DNA of 64,000 bases. Source: Siderastrea radians. Lineage: Eukaryota; Cnidaria; Anthozoa; Scleractinia; Rhizangiidae. Under the pieces are notes generated by a model. It made no database searches, had not been told where the DNA came from, and saw only the letters and a program-made list of their open reading frames with translations. This document shows, piece after piece, positions 62,853 to 64,000 of this stretch (position 1 is its first letter; the number at the start of each line of letters is the position of its first letter). The translations under genes and the position numbers were made by a program. The stretch lies in NCBI GenBank assembly GCA_964017195.1, contig OZ024890.1:46123593-46187592 (forward strand), written 5' to 3'.

Positions 62853-63815
62853 GATATATAAATGATTGTCAAAATGACTACTGCAAGGACTGATCAAACA
62901 ACGTGAAAAGAACACAACACCACAGTCAACAAGACCCGGCATGATAAGCGCTCATGACTAGAAGGCAGATACGGACAACGTTGTTTCGCTCTTATTGGAG
63001 CTCTTCAGCGTATCGTAGCCACCAACAGAATGAGAGTTAGTGAGAGATCACCTATCTCATAAATGCTGTAACTAGATCCATTCCAGAAAGAGCTAGAAAT
63101 CAAATGATTTCCGGTCACAAACACGTACTGCGCGTTTGTGGCCTAAAAATGAGATGATCTCAACTTAAACATGCCGAATGCTGTAGTGAAACGAACGAGC
63201 GATGGCCAATACCATCCGCTACGTACAGTTAGTAGTAGCCAGTTGAACGGATCAATCCAGATCGACGGTTTAAAAGAGAACCTAATACGAAGTTAAGGTA
63301 TAAAACCACTGCAAAAACCGTGTACGATCAACCTGGCTCAACGTTGGATCAAAAAGATCGTGATCAGTCAAAATTATAAAAATATAAATGATTGTCAAAA
63401 TGACTACTGCAGGGACTGATCAAACAACGTGAAAAGAACACAACACCACAGTAAATCATTTGATTTCTAGCTCTTTCTGGAATGGATCTAGTTACAGCAT
63501 TTATGAGATAGGTGATCTCTCACTAACTCTCATTGTGTTGGTGGCTACGATACGCTGAAGAGCTCCAATAAGAGCGAAACAACGTTGTCCGTATCTGCCT
63601 TCTAGTCATGAGCGCTTATCATGCCGGGTCTTGTTGACTGTGGTGTTGTTGTGTTCTTTTCACGTTATTTGATCAGTCCCTGCAGTAGTCATTTTGACAA
63701 TCATTTATATTTTTATAATTTTGACTGATCACGATCTTTTTGATCCAACGTTGAGCCAGGTTGATCGTACACGCTTTTTGCAGTGGTTTTATACCTTAAC
63801 TTTGTATTGAGTCAG
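62853..63815. mobile_element. Large near-perfect foldback/palindromic element
   Basis: 62853-63107 is repeated in reverse complement at about 63450-63707 with very few mismatches. In addition 63293-63450 pairs with about 63640-63810, so part of the arm exists in three copies (two direct, one inverted). The arms contain GCTCTTATTGGAGCTCTTCA, which resembles GCTCTTCTTAGAGCTCATCA of the 0.7-kb foldback. No coding frame. Confidence 0.82.
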
Positions 63816-63894
63816 AATTTATGTCCTGCGAGAGACTGAGTTCTTGAATGAAAAGGGATCTGAGTTATAACTATAACATATTCAAAATCCGGGG

Positions 63895-64000
63895 GGCCCG
63901 GTGGTTGGTGGTTGGTGGTTGGTTGGACTTCAGATCTGAAGGTCACTGGTTCGAGGCCCAGTCCCTGCCATCGTGTTGTTGCCTCAGACAAGAAACTTTG
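63895..64000 (+). repeat. SINE-like sequence with box B, cut by window end
   Basis: A GGTTGGTG run is followed by GGTCACTGGTTCGAGGCCCA (box B-like) and TTGTTGCCTCAGACAAGAAA-CTTT, which resembles the conserved core found in several animal SINE families. The sequence stops at the window edge. Confidence 0.5.

Overview
This is a eukaryotic, AT-rich genomic window with long introns and dense interspersed repeats. The two genes and the repeat families point to an anthozoan cnidarian (stony coral or sea anemone). That assignment is inference from overall character; no species marker is visible.

The window holds two protein-coding genes in tail-to-tail orientation. On the plus strand, about 8.2-13.4 kb, is a two-pore-domain (K2P) potassium channel in at least three exons, with both pore signatures (TTIGYG and TTIGFG). 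Its reading frame has no visible start codon and one splice acceptor is not canonical. On the minus strand, 61087 down to 16636, is a single 44-kb gene of which I could place 42 coding exons, almost all with matching splice phases. It encodes a PDZ-GEF (RAPGEF2/RAPGEF6 family) Rap guanine nucleotide exchange factor. Domain order is a degenerate cyclic-nucleotide-binding domain, an acidic linker, a second cyclic-nucleotide-binding-like domain, REM (RasGEF_N), PDZ, Ras-association, the CDC25-type RasGEF catalytic domain, and a long Ser-rich tail ending in the PDZ-ligand VSAV. Two segments expected in the family were not found by eye: the middle of the first cyclic-nucleotide-binding domain (between 54423 and 57019) and the end of the PDZ domain (between 39516 and 43288). 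One intron has a GC-AG boundary whose reading phase confirms it.

The remainder is intergenic or intronic sequence filled with mobile and satellite DNA. It includes foldback/palindromic elements (0.7-1.4, 4.4-4.7 and 62.8-63.8 kb); a 2.1-kb inverted-repeat element with a TTA duplication (3.0-5.1 kb); a 5'-truncated L1/Tx1-like LINE with a 13-bp target duplication, itself split by a TTAA-flanked MITE (5.26-7.81 kb); a 5'-truncated Penelope-like element with a GIY-YIG domain, close against an exon of the GEF gene; several MITEs with readable target-site duplications; tRNA-derived SINE-like copies; and at least four dispersed repeat families that recur across the introns. The K2P channel and the Rap GEF have no evident functional link beyond adjacency.
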